A model generated the notes under the pieces. The model did no database searches, was not told the DNA's origin, and saw only the letters and a program-made list of their open reading frames with translations. The position numbers and the translations under genes are program-made. DNA of 64,000 nt. Origin: Mycolicibacterium malmesburyense. Its GTDB lineage: Bacteria > Actinomycetota > Actinomycetes > Mycobacteriales > Mycobacteriaceae. Positions 50,181 to 59,586 of this stretch are shown here, in pieces. The stretch is from positions 26,281 through 90,280 of the forward strand of contig NZ_CVTB01000066.1 in NCBI RefSeq assembly GCF_001050015.1, written 5' to 3'. Numbering within the stretch: position 1 is the first letter of the stretch; each line of letters begins with the position of its first letter.

Positions 50181-51734
50181 TTAGCGGGCCGCGGAACCGT
50201 ACTCCAGCGCCGGCTCGGCCGAGTCGACCCTCCCGTTGCTCGAGATCGTCAGCAGGCCCGGTTGCACGTCGTAGCGCGCGCCGTCGGCCGGATTGGTGGC
50301 GACGAACCCGCCGCCCATCGGCTGCGCGTTGAGCTGCACGTTGGCACCGTCGCGCAACCGTTCGCCGCGGTACTGGTACGTGTTCTGTCCCGACTCGCAG
50401 ATCACCGCGAGCGACTGCGCCGTCCGGATCGCCGCGACCGGTGTGGCTCCCGATTCGCAGCGTGTCGTGTGTCCGACGAAGCCCTGCGAATCCGTGCCCG
50501 ACACCCCCGGGATCGGCGGTCCGCTGGTCGTCGGGGTCGGACTCGTCGTCGTGGTGGTCGTGGTCGACGGTGTCGTGGTCTCGGTCGTGGACGGGGCCGT
50601 CGTCTCGCTCGTCGTCGACGGCGGGATCGCGACCGGCGTCTGCGGCGCCGAACCGCCTCCGTTGTTGCTGAACGCCAGCACGACGGCCAGCACCACCGCC
50701 ACGGTGAACAGCGCGATCGTCGCCACCACCAGGCCGATCTGCGTCGGGGTGAACCGCCTGCGGTTCGACGGTGGCGGCGGCAGCGGCGCGTACATCGGCT
50801 GGTAGCGGGTGCTCGCCGGGTTCGGGTCGACGGCCGAGAACTGGCGCGTCGACGGCACCGGCGGCGGAGGCGGTGCGATCGGCGTGGTCGGCGGCGCCTG
50901 CTCGGTGGCGGCGGCCGCCGCCCTGGCGAGCTCGCCGGCCGTCGTGAACCGGTCCGTGGGCTTCTTCGCCATGCCGCGCGCGACGACCTCGTCGAACGCC
51001 CGGCTGATGCCGCGCCGCATGATGCTCGGCCGCGGCGGCGGCGAGAACAGGTGCGCGCCCATGATCTCGCGCAGGTCCCCGGAGTCGTACGGCGCTCGGC
51101 CGGCCAGGCATTCGTAGAGCAGGCTGGTCAGCGAGTAGATGTCGGAGGCCGGGCCGCCGCGTTCGCCGCTGATGCGTTCGGGCGCCATGTAGGCGCACGA
51201 CCCGATCACCAGCCCGGTCTTGGTCACCGTCGCCTCACCGCCGCCGTGTGCGATGCCGAAGTCGACGAGATAGGCGAAATCGTCGTGGGTCAACAGCACG
51301 TTCTCGGGCTTGATGTCGCGGTGTACCAGCCCATTGGAATGCGCTGCGTCCAGCGCGGACGCGACCTGACTGATGATCGACACGACGCGCGTCGCGGGCA
51401 AGGGGCCGTGGGTCCGCAGCAGCTCCTTGAGGCTGGCGCCCTCGACGAGGCGCATGTCGATGTAGAGCACACCGTCGATGTCGCCGAAGTCGTGGACCGG
51501 TATGACGTGCGGTTCCTGCAGGCGCGCGGCGACGCGGGACTCGCGCCGGAAGCGTTCCTGGAAGTTGGGGTCTGCCGCCATATCCGGGCGTAGCAGCTTG
51601 ATGGCGACGGTCCGTTCCTTCGCGGTGTCCCACGCGCGGTAGACCTCACCCATCCCGCCGACGCCGATCAGAGACTTCAGCTCGTACGGCCCGAATCGCG
51701 TGCCCAGACGGGAACCGCCCTTCGGGGAGCTCAC
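50181..51734 (-). CDS. Transmembrane Ser/Thr protein kinase with Thr-rich linker
   Basis: The product is 517 residues from GTG 51732-51734, set by AAAGGA upstream. The kinase domain (about 12-260) has GVGGMGEVY, VAIKLL, HRDIKPEN, DFGIAH and MAPERI. A Pro-rich stretch (about 275-330) is followed by one membrane helix (IGLVVATIALFTVAVVLAVVL). Then comes a Ser/Thr/Glu linker and a small outer domain with two Cys (RCESG, VICESG). The outer domain differs from that of the kinase at 34988, so the two probably sense different signals. Confidence 0.9.
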   Translation of the reverse strand: MSSPKGGSRLGTRFGPYELKSLIGVGGMGEVYRAWDTAKERTVAIKLLRPDMAADPNFQERFRRESRVAARLQEPHVIPVHDFGDIDGVLYIDMRLVEGASLKELLRTHGPLPATRVVSIISQVASALDAAHSNGLVHRDIKPENVLLTHDDFAYLVDFGIAHGGGEATVTKTGLVIGSCAYMAPERISGERGGPASDIYSLTSLLYECLAGRAPYDSGDLREIMGAHLFSPPPRPSIMRRGISRAFDEVVARGMAKKPTDRFTTAGELARAAAAATEQAPPTTPIAPPPPPVPSTRQFSAVDPNPASTRYQPMYAPLPPPPSNRRRFTPTQIGLVVATIALFTVAVVLAVVLAFSNNGGGSAPQTPVAIPPSTTSETTAPSTTETTTPSTTTTTTTSPTPTTSGPPIPGVSGTDSQGFVGHTTRCESGATPVAAIRTAQSLAVICESGQNTYQYRGERLRDGANVQLNAQPMGGGFVATNPADGARYDVQPGLLTISSNGRVDSAEPALEYGSAAR

Positions 51735-51877
51735 ATGCCATCCTTTCTCTTCTCGACACCAGCGCAGCAACCAGTGGTGTTCCCGCAACGCCGTGTTACG
51801 TAACCCGCTCCCCGCAGCGGGTATCGCCGGCGACCCCGATGTCGCAGCAGCACAGGCGATTTCCTCAGTGCGCCAGG

Positions 51878-52435
51878 TTACCGATTATTTCGTTTCGCGG
51901 TTAACGCGACGGTCACCGCGTCGGCGACCTTCATCGATCCCATCAGCATGGAGTACGGCTTGAGGCCGAAGTCAGCGTGCCGCACCTCGGTTTCAGATGA
52001 CATGTGCCGCACACCGTCGACGTCCTCCACCTCCACGTCGACGACCTGGTCGCGCGTCTTGCCGTTGATCTGCAGCGTTCCGGTGAGACGGTATCCGTCG
52101 GCGGTCTTCTCGATGTCGCCGGCTTCGAACTCGATGCGCGGAAACCGCTTCGCATTCAGCACTTTCAGCGCGTTCGACCGCGCGAGCGCCTTCTCCGGGC
52201 CGGTCAGCGGCGTCACACCGCCCGCTCCGCTGAGCACGTCGAGCGAGTCCACCTCGGCCGTCAGCGTCACCTCGGCGGGTTCGCCGTCCGACCATGCGAC
52301 CGTGGCATGCCAGGAGTTCACGGCGATGGTCAGGCGGTGACCCATCTTTGCCGCGCGGCCCTCGACGCCGGTGCGGATGGTCAGCTCGCCGTCGGACTGG
52401 TCGAGGTTCCACGTTTTCGGAGTCATGGCGTCCAT
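51878..52435 (-). CDS. YceI-family protein
   Basis: The product is 185 residues starting at ATG 52435 (or 52426). The YceI lipocalin-like pattern is clear: WNLDQSDGELTIRTGVEGRAAKMGH at the start, LTAEVDSLDVLSG, RFPRIEFEAGDIEKTADGYRLTGTL in outline and VVDVEVEDVDG. YceI proteins bind polyisoprenoids or amphiphilic molecules. There is no signal peptide, as in the mycobacterial cytosolic members. It is divergent from the zinc-ribbon protein gene. Confidence 0.85.
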   Translation of the reverse strand: MDAMTPKTWNLDQSDGELTIRTGVEGRAAKMGHRLTIAVNSWHATVAWSDGEPAEVTLTAEVDSLDVLSGAGGVTPLTGPEKALARSNALKVLNAKRFPRIEFEAGDIEKTADGYRLTGTLQINGKTRDQVVDVEVEDVDGVRHMSSETEVRHADFGLKPYSMLMGSMKVADAVTVALTAKRNNR

Positions 52436-52553
52436 TGTGCTGAGAAACCCTTCACCTGGTGACTCTCGGCGCATCTGGCAGGGCCTTTCGTCCCTGTCCC
52501 CCGTATACGGCAAACACCAGACTCAGCGTTGAACACAGGAAGGACTGGTACCG

Positions 52554-52811
52554 ATGACCACAGTCACATGTCCAGAATGCGGCGACAGCGTCGACGAGAA
52601 AGAGATCCAGTGGGTCACGAACGCCGAAGGCGGCGTCATGTATCGCCTGCCGTGTGAGCACATGGTCGTCGGCACCCTCAAGGACGGCGCCATGAGTTAC
52701 GGCCCGGAACACGTGGGGTTGGACTTCTCCAGGCCCAAACGGCGCCATGAGCATCACCACCTCACCGACGAGCTGGACAAGATCCTCCACCGGAAACCCC
52801 ACGAGGAGTAG
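52554..52811 (+). CDS. Small zinc-ribbon-like protein
   Basis: The product is 85 residues with AGGAAGGA about nine bases before the ATG. A CPECGDSVD motif lies at residues 6-14 and a second Cys/His set in YRLPCEHMVVG (about 31-41), enough for one metal site. The C-terminus is rich in His and charged residues (KRRHEHHHLTDELDKILHRK). It is just upstream of the molybdenum enzyme operon and may be co-transcribed. No known family is recognised. Confidence 0.65.
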   Translation: MTTVTCPECGDSVDEKEIQWVTNAEGGVMYRLPCEHMVVGTLKDGAMSYGPEHVGLDFSRPKRRHEHHHLTDELDKILHRKPHEE

Positions 52812-52881
52812 CGCCCGTTTCACCAGCTTCGGCACGGGTACCTGCGAGGAATGGAGTCAGCCCCACTTCACCGATATCGCC

Positions 52882-53367
52882 GTGTCCGTCGACGGCACCG
52901 AACACTCGGTCCACGTCGACAACCGCGTCACCCTGCTCGACCTGCTCCGCGAACACCTCGGCGTCACCGCCCCCAAGAAGGGCTGCGACCACGGCCAGTG
53001 CGGGTCGTGCACCGTTCTGCTCGACGGCCGCCGCGCCACCACCTGCCTGGCGTTCGCCGTGGCGCACGACGGGGCCGAGATCGTCACCGCCTCCGGCCTC
53101 GGTGACGGCGACGCCCTGCACCCCGTCGCCCAGTCCTTCCTCGACCACGACGGCTTCCAGTGCGGACACTGCACGCCCGGCCAGATCTGCTCGGCCGTCG
53201 GCATGCTCGACGAACTGAAGGCCGGCCAGCCCAGCGTCGTCACCGAGGAACTCGAACAATCGCCCGAGTTGTCCGACGCCGAGATCCGCGAACGGATGAG
53301 CGGCAACCTCTGCCGCTGCGCCGCCTACCCGAACATCGTCGCCGCCATCAGCGAGGCCGCGCGATGA
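52882..53367 (+). CDS. 2Fe-2S subunit of an aldehyde/xanthine dehydrogenase-type enzyme
   Basis: The first 2Fe-2S cluster is in KKGCDHGQCGSCTVLLDG and the second in QCGHCTPGQICSA plus MSGNLCRCAAYPNI, the standard pattern of the small subunit (PaoA/YagT, CoxS, XdhC type). The start is uncertain: GTG 52882 gives 161 residues without a signal peptide; the frame stays open upstream to ATG 52747, which would overlap the zinc-ribbon gene. It overlaps the FAD subunit by four bases. It carries electrons from the molybdenum site to FAD. Confidence 0.88.
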   Translation: MSVDGTEHSVHVDNRVTLLDLLREHLGVTAPKKGCDHGQCGSCTVLLDGRRATTCLAFAVAHDGAEIVTASGLGDGDALHPVAQSFLDHDGFQCGHCTPGQICSAVGMLDELKAGQPSVVTEELEQSPELSDAEIRERMSGNLCRCAAYPNIVAAISEAAR

Positions 53368-54356
53368 TCCCGTTCGACTACCACCGCGCCACCAGCGTGC
53401 AGGACGCCGTCACCGCCGTCGCCGAGCGTCCCGACGCCGTGTTCCTCGCCGGCGGCACCAACCTCGTCGATCACATGAAGCTCGGCATCCTCGAGCCGTC
53501 CCTCGTGGTCGACGTCGGCCACCTGCCCCTCACCGACGTCGAGCAGCTGCCCGACGGCACCCTGCGCGTTGGCGCCGACGTCCGCAACAGCGATCTGGCC
53601 GCGCACCCCGTCGTGCGCGGCCGCTATCCCGTGCTCGCCCGCGCGTTGCTGTCGGCGGCGTCCGGACAGCTGCGCAACCTCGCCACCACCGCGGGGAATT
53701 TGTTGCAGCGCACCCGATGCGTCTACTTCCAGGACGTCACGACGCCGTGCAACAAACGCAATCCCGGTGACGGCTGTTCGGCCATCGGCGGCTACGTCCG
53801 CTACCACGCGATCCTCGGCGCCTCCGAAAACTGTGTGGCCGTGCATCCCTCGGACATGGCGGTCGCGATGGCCGCGCTGGATGCGTCCGTCGTCTACGTG
53901 GACGGCGCCGGCGAACACCGTGTCCCGTTGAGCGAGTTCCACCGGCTGCCCGGCGATCGCCCCGACCGCGACACCGAGTTGCCCGCGGGTGCGCTGATCA
54001 CCGCGGTCGAGATTCCGCCGCCACCGTCGGGCGCCCGGTCGACCTACCGCAAGGTGCGCGACCGCGCGTCGTACGCGTTCGCGTTGACGTCCGTCGCCGC
54101 GGAGCTCGTGGTCGACGGCGGCACCGTGACGAGCGCCCGCATCGCCCTCGGCGGCGTCGCGCACAAGCCGTGGCGCGCCCGCCGCGCCGAAGAGGCGCTC
54201 ACCGGGGCGCCGGCCACCTCGGATTCCTTCGGTCGCGCGGCGGATGCCGAGCTGGAGCAGGCGGACCCGTTGCCCGGCAACGAGTTCAAGGTCGCGTTGA
54301 CCCGCGGCGCCATCGTCGCCGCGCTCGCCGCGCTGACGGACGGAGCGCAGCGATGA
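53364..54356 (+). CDS. FAD subunit of the molybdenum dehydrogenase
   Basis: The product is 330 residues. The FAD site is FLAGGTNLVDHMKLG (about 28-42), with SGQLRNLATTAGNLLQRTRC holding further flavin contacts. The Cys cluster RTRCVYFQD...PCNKRNPGDGCSA is the pattern of PaoB/YagS, which has an extra 4Fe-4S cluster. Start and stop overlap the neighbours (ATGA at both ends), so the three subunits are translated together. Confidence 0.9.
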   Translation: MIPFDYHRATSVQDAVTAVAERPDAVFLAGGTNLVDHMKLGILEPSLVVDVGHLPLTDVEQLPDGTLRVGADVRNSDLAAHPVVRGRYPVLARALLSAASGQLRNLATTAGNLLQRTRCVYFQDVTTPCNKRNPGDGCSAIGGYVRYHAILGASENCVAVHPSDMAVAMAALDASVVYVDGAGEHRVPLSEFHRLPGDRPDRDTELPAGALITAVEIPPPPSGARSTYRKVRDRASYAFALTSVAAELVVDGGTVTSARIALGGVAHKPWRARRAEEALTGAPATSDSFGRAADAELEQADPLPGNEFKVALTRGAIVAALAALTDGAQR

Positions 54357-56443
54357 CCGCCCTCGAACCCCGCACCATCGGCACCCGCGTCACCCGCCTC
54401 GACGGGCCGGCCAAGGTCACCGGCATGGCGCCCTACGCCTTCGAACACCGCGTCGACGAACCGCTGTACGTGCACCCGGTCCAGGCGACGATCGCGAAGG
54501 GCCGCGTCACCGCGATGGACACCTCCGCGGCCGAGGCTCTCGATGGCGTCACGGCCGTGCTGACCGTGTTCGACGCCCCCCGGCTCGCCGACGCGTCCGA
54601 CGGCGACCTGGCGATCCTGCAGGACCCCGACGTTCACTATCGCGGGCAGATCATCGGCGGTGTCATCGCCGCGAGCGCCGAAACCGCCCGACAGGCCGCG
54701 GGTCTCGTGCGGGTCTCCTACAAGGCGGCCGATCACGACACGGAGATCCGCGCCGATCATCCCGGGCTGTACGCGCCGGAGCAGGTGAACCCGTCGTTCC
54801 CGACCGACACCTCCGAGGGCGACGTCGAGGCGGCGTTACGCGAGGCGCCGATCACCGTCGACCAGACCTACACAACGCCGCACGAGCACAACAACCCCAT
54901 GGAGCCGCACGCGTGTATCGCGCAGTGGGACAACGACAATCTGATGCTGTGGGATTCGACGCAGGGCGTGCACGTCGCCCGCAAGCAGATGGCGGCGCTG
55001 TTCGGGCTCGACGAGAAGCGCGTCCGCGTCATCGCCAAACACGTCGGCGGAGGATTCGGCTCCAAGGGTGCCCCGCATTCGCACAACGTGCTCGCCGTCA
55101 TGGCGGCGCAACGCGCGGGCGGGCGGCCGGTGAAGTTCGCCGCCACCCGGCAGCAGATGTTCGACTTCGTCGGCTATCGCACCCCCACGATTCAGCGCAT
55201 CCGGCTCGGCGCCGACCGGGACGGGAGGATCTCCGCGGTCAGCCACGAGGCGGTCGAGCAGACGGCGACGGTCAAGGAGTTCGCCGAGCAGACCGCGGTC
55301 CCGTCGCGCATGATGTACGCCGGCGCGCACCGCAAAACCTCACATCGGCTGGCGAAATTCGATGTGCCGGTGCCGTTCTGGATGCGGGCGCCGGGCGAGT
55401 GCCCGGGCACCTATGCCCTCGAGGTCGCGATGGACGAGCTGGCCGTGGCCTGCGGCGTCGACCCGATTGAGCTGCGCATCCGCAACGAACCCGACGTCGA
55501 CCCCGAAACGGGGAACCCGTGGTCGGACCGTCGGCTCGTGGAGTGCCTGCTGACGGGCGCCGATCGGTTCGGGTGGGCGCCGCGCGACCCGAAGCCGCGG
55601 AGCCGCAGCGACGGCGAGTGGTTGCTCGGCACGGGTGTGGCGTCGGCGGTGTATCCGGCGATGATCCAGCCCGGCAACAGTGCCCGCATCGAATGCGTTG
55701 CCTCGCAAGGCTATGCGGTGCAGATCGGTGCGGTCGACATCGGGACCGGCACCTGGACCGCGTTGTCGCAGATCGCGGCGGACGCGCTGGGTTGTGAGCT
55801 GGAGGCGGTCGAGTTGCAGATCGGCGACACGTCGTTACCGGCGGCGTCGGTGGAGGGCGGTTCGTCGGGGATCAGCTCGTGGGGTCGCGCGATCGTGGCG
55901 GCGGCGCGGCAGTTCCGGCACGACCACGGTGACGATCCGGAGGTCGGCGTCGCGACGCTCGTCGAGGCGCCGGACAACGAAGAGGCGCAGGAACATGCGA
56001 TGTACTCGTTCGGGGCGCACTTCGCGGAGGTCCGCGTCAGCCGCTACACCGGCGAGATCCACATGTCCCGGATGTTGGGCGTGTTCTCGATCGGGCGGGC
56101 CATCAACCCGACGACCCTGCGCTCACAGTTGATCGGCGGCATGACGATGGGGCTGTCGATGGCGCTGCACGAGGAGAGCGTGCGCGACCACCGGTTCGGT
56201 CACATCGTCACGCGTGACCTGGCGACCTACCACATCAGCTCGCATGCCGACGTCCCGAACATCGACGCGGTCTGGCTCGATGACGTTGACCCGCACTCGA
56301 ATCCGATGGGTTCGCGAGGAGCCGGCGAGATCGGCATCGTCGGGTCGCCCGCCGCCGTCGTCAACGCGGTGTATCACGCCACCGGGGTTCGGGTGCGGGA
56401 TCTGCCGGTGACGTGCGACGCGCTGCTGGGATCGGGTCCTTAG
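54353..56443 (+). CDS. Molybdopterin-binding catalytic subunit (PaoC/YagR-like)
   Basis: The product is 696 residues. Blocks for molybdopterin-cytosine binding are present: RLDGPAKVTGMAPYAFE, HVGGGFGSKGA, VGAVDIGTGTWTALSQIA in outline, EGGSSGISSWG and SRGAGEIGIVGSPAA, where GAGEIG holds the catalytic Glu. It resembles the aldehyde oxidoreductase PaoC more than true xanthine dehydrogenase. Substrate is not clear; an aldehyde is likely. No maturation factor gene (PaoD/XdhC-like) lies next to it. Convergent with the quinone-reductase gene (4-bp overlap). Confidence 0.9.
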   Translation: MTALEPRTIGTRVTRLDGPAKVTGMAPYAFEHRVDEPLYVHPVQATIAKGRVTAMDTSAAEALDGVTAVLTVFDAPRLADASDGDLAILQDPDVHYRGQIIGGVIAASAETARQAAGLVRVSYKAADHDTEIRADHPGLYAPEQVNPSFPTDTSEGDVEAALREAPITVDQTYTTPHEHNNPMEPHACIAQWDNDNLMLWDSTQGVHVARKQMAALFGLDEKRVRVIAKHVGGGFGSKGAPHSHNVLAVMAAQRAGGRPVKFAATRQQMFDFVGYRTPTIQRIRLGADRDGRISAVSHEAVEQTATVKEFAEQTAVPSRMMYAGAHRKTSHRLAKFDVPVPFWMRAPGECPGTYALEVAMDELAVACGVDPIELRIRNEPDVDPETGNPWSDRRLVECLLTGADRFGWAPRDPKPRSRSDGEWLLGTGVASAVYPAMIQPGNSARIECVASQGYAVQIGAVDIGTGTWTALSQIAADALGCELEAVELQIGDTSLPAASVEGGSSGISSWGRAIVAAARQFRHDHGDDPEVGVATLVEAPDNEEAQEHAMYSFGAHFAEVRVSRYTGEIHMSRMLGVFSIGRAINPTTLRSQLIGGMTMGLSMALHEESVRDHRFGHIVTRDLATYHISSHADVPNIDAVWLDDVDPHSNPMGSRGAGEIGIVGSPAAVVNAVYHATGVRVRDLPVTCDALLGSGP

Positions 56444-57402
56444 CTCGGGCGCAACACGATGCTGCCGACGCTTGTTCGTTCGACGAGTGCGCGGTGTGCC
56501 TCGACGACGTCATCGAGGCGGTACTCGGTGACACTGGGCCGCAGTCGGCCGTCGTCGACATACGCGACGAGCCGATCGAGGGCTTTCTTGGTGTCGTCGC
56601 CACGGCTGCGCCAGCCCATCAGTGAATAGCCGGACACCGTGAGATTGCGTGTCATCAACTGCATCGCCGAGTACGTCGGTGCGGTTCCGCTCGCGGCACC
56701 GAACGAGACGATCCTGGCGAAGTCGGCAACGCAGTCGATGGTATCGGAGGAGGTCTGTCCGCCTACCGAGTCGAGGACGAGGTCGACGCCGCGTCCTTCG
56801 GTCAGATCGAGGACGGTCTTGGCCCACCCGGGGTCGGAGTAGTCGACGGCGAAATCGGCACCGTGTGCGCGGATGTGGTCGAGTTTCTGCGGTGTTCCCG
56901 CCGTGCCGATGACGACGGCAGCGCCGAGCAGCCGGGCCAACTGGATCGCCAGCGTTCCCACCCCGCCGGCGGCAGCGTGCACCAGCACCGTATCGCCGGA
57001 TCTGACGTTCCCGGCCTCACGCAGCGTCTGGTACGCGGTCAAACCGTGCACCCAGAGGGTGGCCGCGTCACCCCCGTCCACCGTATCGGGCAGCGGGACG
57101 GTCGAATCGACCTGCGCCAGGGCGAATTCGGCGTAGCCGTGCTCGACCATCGCCGCGACCCGCGACCCCACGGCTGGTCCGTCGGGTGCCGATCGTCGGA
57201 CCGTCCCCGCGACCTCCTGTCCCATCCCCGCCGGCAGGTCGAAGGTCCCGAACGCGCCCTGCCGCTTCATGACGTCGCCGTAGGTGACCCCGGCGGCCTC
57301 CACCTCGATGAGCACCTCACCCGGTCCGGGTTCGGGCACCGCGCTCTCGGCGAGATGCAGCACTTCGGGCCCACCGAACTCGGTCATCCAGACGGCCTTC
57401 AT
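56440..57402 (-). CDS. Quinone reductase-like MDR oxidoreductase
   Basis: The product is 320 residues, zinc-free type. It has the GroES-like start (MKAVWMTEFGGPEVL...PGPGEVLIEVEAAGV in outline) and the NADPH site VLVHAAAGGVGTLAIQLARL (about 134-153). The end DDVVEAHRALVERTSVGSIVL is typical of quinone reductases (QorA). No zinc-binding Cys cluster is present. It lies 8 bases after the monooxygenase gene on the same strand, so the two are probably co-transcribed. Confidence 0.88.
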   Translation of the reverse strand: MKAVWMTEFGGPEVLHLAESAVPEPGPGEVLIEVEAAGVTYGDVMKRQGAFGTFDLPAGMGQEVAGTVRRSAPDGPAVGSRVAAMVEHGYAEFALAQVDSTVPLPDTVDGGDAATLWVHGLTAYQTLREAGNVRSGDTVLVHAAAGGVGTLAIQLARLLGAAVVIGTAGTPQKLDHIRAHGADFAVDYSDPGWAKTVLDLTEGRGVDLVLDSVGGQTSSDTIDCVADFARIVSFGAASGTAPTYSAMQLMTRNLTVSGYSLMGWRSRGDDTKKALDRLVAYVDDGRLRPSVTEYRLDDVVEAHRALVERTSVGSIVLRPS

Positions 57403-57410
57403 CGTCGCTC

Positions 57411-58943
57411 CTAACTGGTTTGAGCGAGAACGCGATCGACGTTCTCGACCACCGACGCCGGGTCATTCTCGGCGCTGCGGTAGCCGATGTAACCGTCGGG
57501 CCGGATGAGTACATATCCCCCGTCGGGGAGGTTGTAGGCCGCGCCGACCCCGGGGTCGACCACCTGGACAGCGTGTACCTGGTTCGGTGACTCAGGGGTG
57601 GCGGGCGTTGCGCCACCCACCGTCAGCAGGGTGTGACGCGTTGTGTCCAGCAGATCGAAGAGCCGGGCGGTGCTTCCGTCCTGCGCGGTGAACGTCACGT
57701 CGGGCGCGCGATCACCGACGGCGACGCGGCCTTGCGGCGCACTGCCCGAGTCATCGTGGTACGACACGTCGATTTGGGAGATCGCGCGCAGCAGGGTGCG
57801 CTGGACCGGCCGCCGCCCGAGTACGCGCGGGGCCACGGTGCGACGCATCGCGGTGCTGATCGGGTTGCGCAACAGGGTCATTCGGGTGATGCGCCGGGTT
57901 CCCGTCACGAGCCGACGAGCCACCGGTGCCCGCTCGGCGGCGTAGCTGTTCAGCAACGCCGGTTCCGCGTCGCCTCGAACGACTGCGGCGAGTTTCCAAC
58001 CGAGGTTGAACGCGTCCTGAATGCCGGTGTTCATGCCCTGGGCGCCGACCACCGAGTGGATATGGGCGGCGTCGCCGATGAGGAAGACCCGTCCAGCCGA
58101 GTGTGATTCGACTCTGCGCTGGTTGATCCGAAATCGGCCGGCCTGCCGGATCTCGGCTATCTTGGCTCCCGGCGGTGCGCAGTGGTCGACAGCGCGCTGT
58201 AGTTCGGCGTGCGTGACGTCGCCGGTGGGGACGGGTTGCTCGTGTTGTGCGACGGCGATCCGATGCCAGCCTTGCAGCATGGGAAAGTAGGCAACGAATC
58301 TGCCCCGGTTGAGGAACGCGAAGAACTCGTCCGCGGGGAGGTCCCAGTCCATCCGGAGATCGGCGACGGCGAAGTTCTCCTCGAACGACGTACCGAGGAA
58401 GCGCAATCCGAGCTGGCGGCGCACGGTGCTGTGGGCCCCGTCGGCGCCGACGACCCACCGTGCCCGCACCGTTTCGCTGCTGCCACCGGGCCGGCGAAGA
58501 TCGACGCTCACGTGGTCGGTGTGTTGGGTGAGCTCGACCATCTCGACCGAGCGCTCGACGTGGGTGCCGAGTGTGGCGAGGTTTTCCGTGAGGACCTCCT
58601 GCACTTCGTTCTGCGGGATCATCAGCAGGAACGGGTAGGGCGACGCGAGGCCGGCGAAGTCGGCTCGAAGGATCTGCCGGTTCTCGCTGAACACGTTGAA
58701 GACGCGCGCTTTCAGCCCGCGCGCGAGCAACTGCGCGGTGACCCCTTGCTTCTCGAAGAGTTCCAGGCTGCGGGCCTGCACGCCCAAAGCGCGGGTCTCG
58801 GTGTTGGGTTCGGCTGCGGCGTCGACGATTCGGGGGTGAACGCCCCGGCGGGCGAGTTCGGTCGCCATCGTCAGACCCGTGGGTCCCGCACCCACGATCA
58901 GCACGTCGGCGCGGTCGGTGGCGTCGGATGCCACGGGACTCAT
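57411..58943 (-). CDS. FAD-dependent aromatic-ring monooxygenase
   Basis: The product is 510 residues from ATG 58941-58943, preceded by GAGGAG. The FAD motif is VLIVGAGPTGLTMATELARR, the DG motif is WVVGADGAHSTVRR, and the second FAD site is RVFLIGDAAHIHSVVGAQGM. This is the p-hydroxybenzoate/pentachlorophenol-hydroxylase class; the C-terminal 100 residues resemble the thioredoxin-like domain of PheA-type enzymes. The likely cofactor is NAD(P)H, substrate an aromatic compound. It sits in a cluster with a TetR gene (5-base gap) and a quinone reductase. Confidence 0.88.
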   Translation of the reverse strand: MSPVASDATDRADVLIVGAGPTGLTMATELARRGVHPRIVDAAAEPNTETRALGVQARSLELFEKQGVTAQLLARGLKARVFNVFSENRQILRADFAGLASPYPFLLMIPQNEVQEVLTENLATLGTHVERSVEMVELTQHTDHVSVDLRRPGGSSETVRARWVVGADGAHSTVRRQLGLRFLGTSFEENFAVADLRMDWDLPADEFFAFLNRGRFVAYFPMLQGWHRIAVAQHEQPVPTGDVTHAELQRAVDHCAPPGAKIAEIRQAGRFRINQRRVESHSAGRVFLIGDAAHIHSVVGAQGMNTGIQDAFNLGWKLAAVVRGDAEPALLNSYAAERAPVARRLVTGTRRITRMTLLRNPISTAMRRTVAPRVLGRRPVQRTLLRAISQIDVSYHDDSGSAPQGRVAVGDRAPDVTFTAQDGSTARLFDLLDTTRHTLLTVGGATPATPESPNQVHAVQVVDPGVGAAYNLPDGGYVLIRPDGYIGYRSAENDPASVVENVDRVLAQTS

Positions 58944-58947
58944 CTCC

Positions 58948-59541
58948 TCACGGAAACTCGGCGGACAGAATTCGTTCGAACATCTCGATGAGCTTGCGGC
59001 GGTGCGCGACCTGATCCAGGTCCTCCACCGCGGCGTAGGCCTCGTGCAGGCCCTGGAGCGCTCCGAGTATCGCCACAGCGGTGAAATGCGAATCAGCAAC
59101 GTCGAACTCGCCGGCCTGTACTCCCTCATCGATGAGCGCGGTCACCGCCGGCAGCACTTCGGCCGCGACCTGTGCGGTGACGCGGTGGTGCATGTCGCTG
59201 AACGCCCGCGAGTACAGGTCGGCGAGCAACACCGAACTGGCGGCGTCGGTGAGCTCGCGATAACTGTCGTGGAAGTCCATGAGGCGGACCGCCGGCGATC
59301 GGGAACGGTCCTGCAGGCCCGTCGCGAAGGTCTCGGCGATCTGCTGCGAGGCCAACAGCACGCACGCTTCGAACACTTCTTCCTTGGACCGGAAGTGATG
59401 GTAGAAGCAGCCTTTGGCGACGCCCAGCTCTCCGATGATGGCCGCGACGGTGGTCTTCTCATAGCCGTTCTCGGTGAACAGCTCGAGGGCGGCGGCGACG
59501 ATCTCGCTCTTCCGCACTTCGGGTTGCTTTACCTCCCGCAC
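58948..59541 (-). CDS. TetR-family regulator of the monooxygenase/hydrolase cluster
   Basis: The product is 197 residues. The helix-turn-helix is TTVAAIIGELGVAKGCFYHHFRSKEEVF (about 30-57). The C-terminal part is helical with His/Asp-rich spots. The gene is divergent from the alpha/beta hydrolase, with a palindrome in between, and is followed by the monooxygenase on the same strand. It probably represses both directions until an aromatic effector binds. Confidence 0.9.
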   Translation of the reverse strand: MREVKQPEVRKSEIVAAALELFTENGYEKTTVAAIIGELGVAKGCFYHHFRSKEEVFEACVLLASQQIAETFATGLQDRSRSPAVRLMDFHDSYRELTDAASSVLLADLYSRAFSDMHHRVTAQVAAEVLPAVTALIDEGVQAGEFDVADSHFTAVAILGALQGLHEAYAAVEDLDQVAHRRKLIEMFERILSAEFP

Positions 59542-59553
59542 CCGTCCTACGCT

Positions 59554-59574
59554 ACAGACCGACGGTCGGTCTGT
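59554..59574. promoter_or_regulatory. Palindromic TetR operator
   Basis: ACAGACCGAC (59554-59563) and GTCGGTCTGT (59565-59574) are exact complements around a single central G. It lies 13 bases from both the TetR start (59541) and the hydrolase start (59587), overlapping the promoter and leader of both. A strong candidate site for the adjacent regulator. Confidence 0.85.
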
Positions 59575-59586
59575 CTAGGAGGTGCC

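Noticed and set aside
50262..51593. 443-residue frame opposite the second Ser/Thr kinase
   Set aside because: Very Arg-rich low-complexity product; antisense artefact of high GC.
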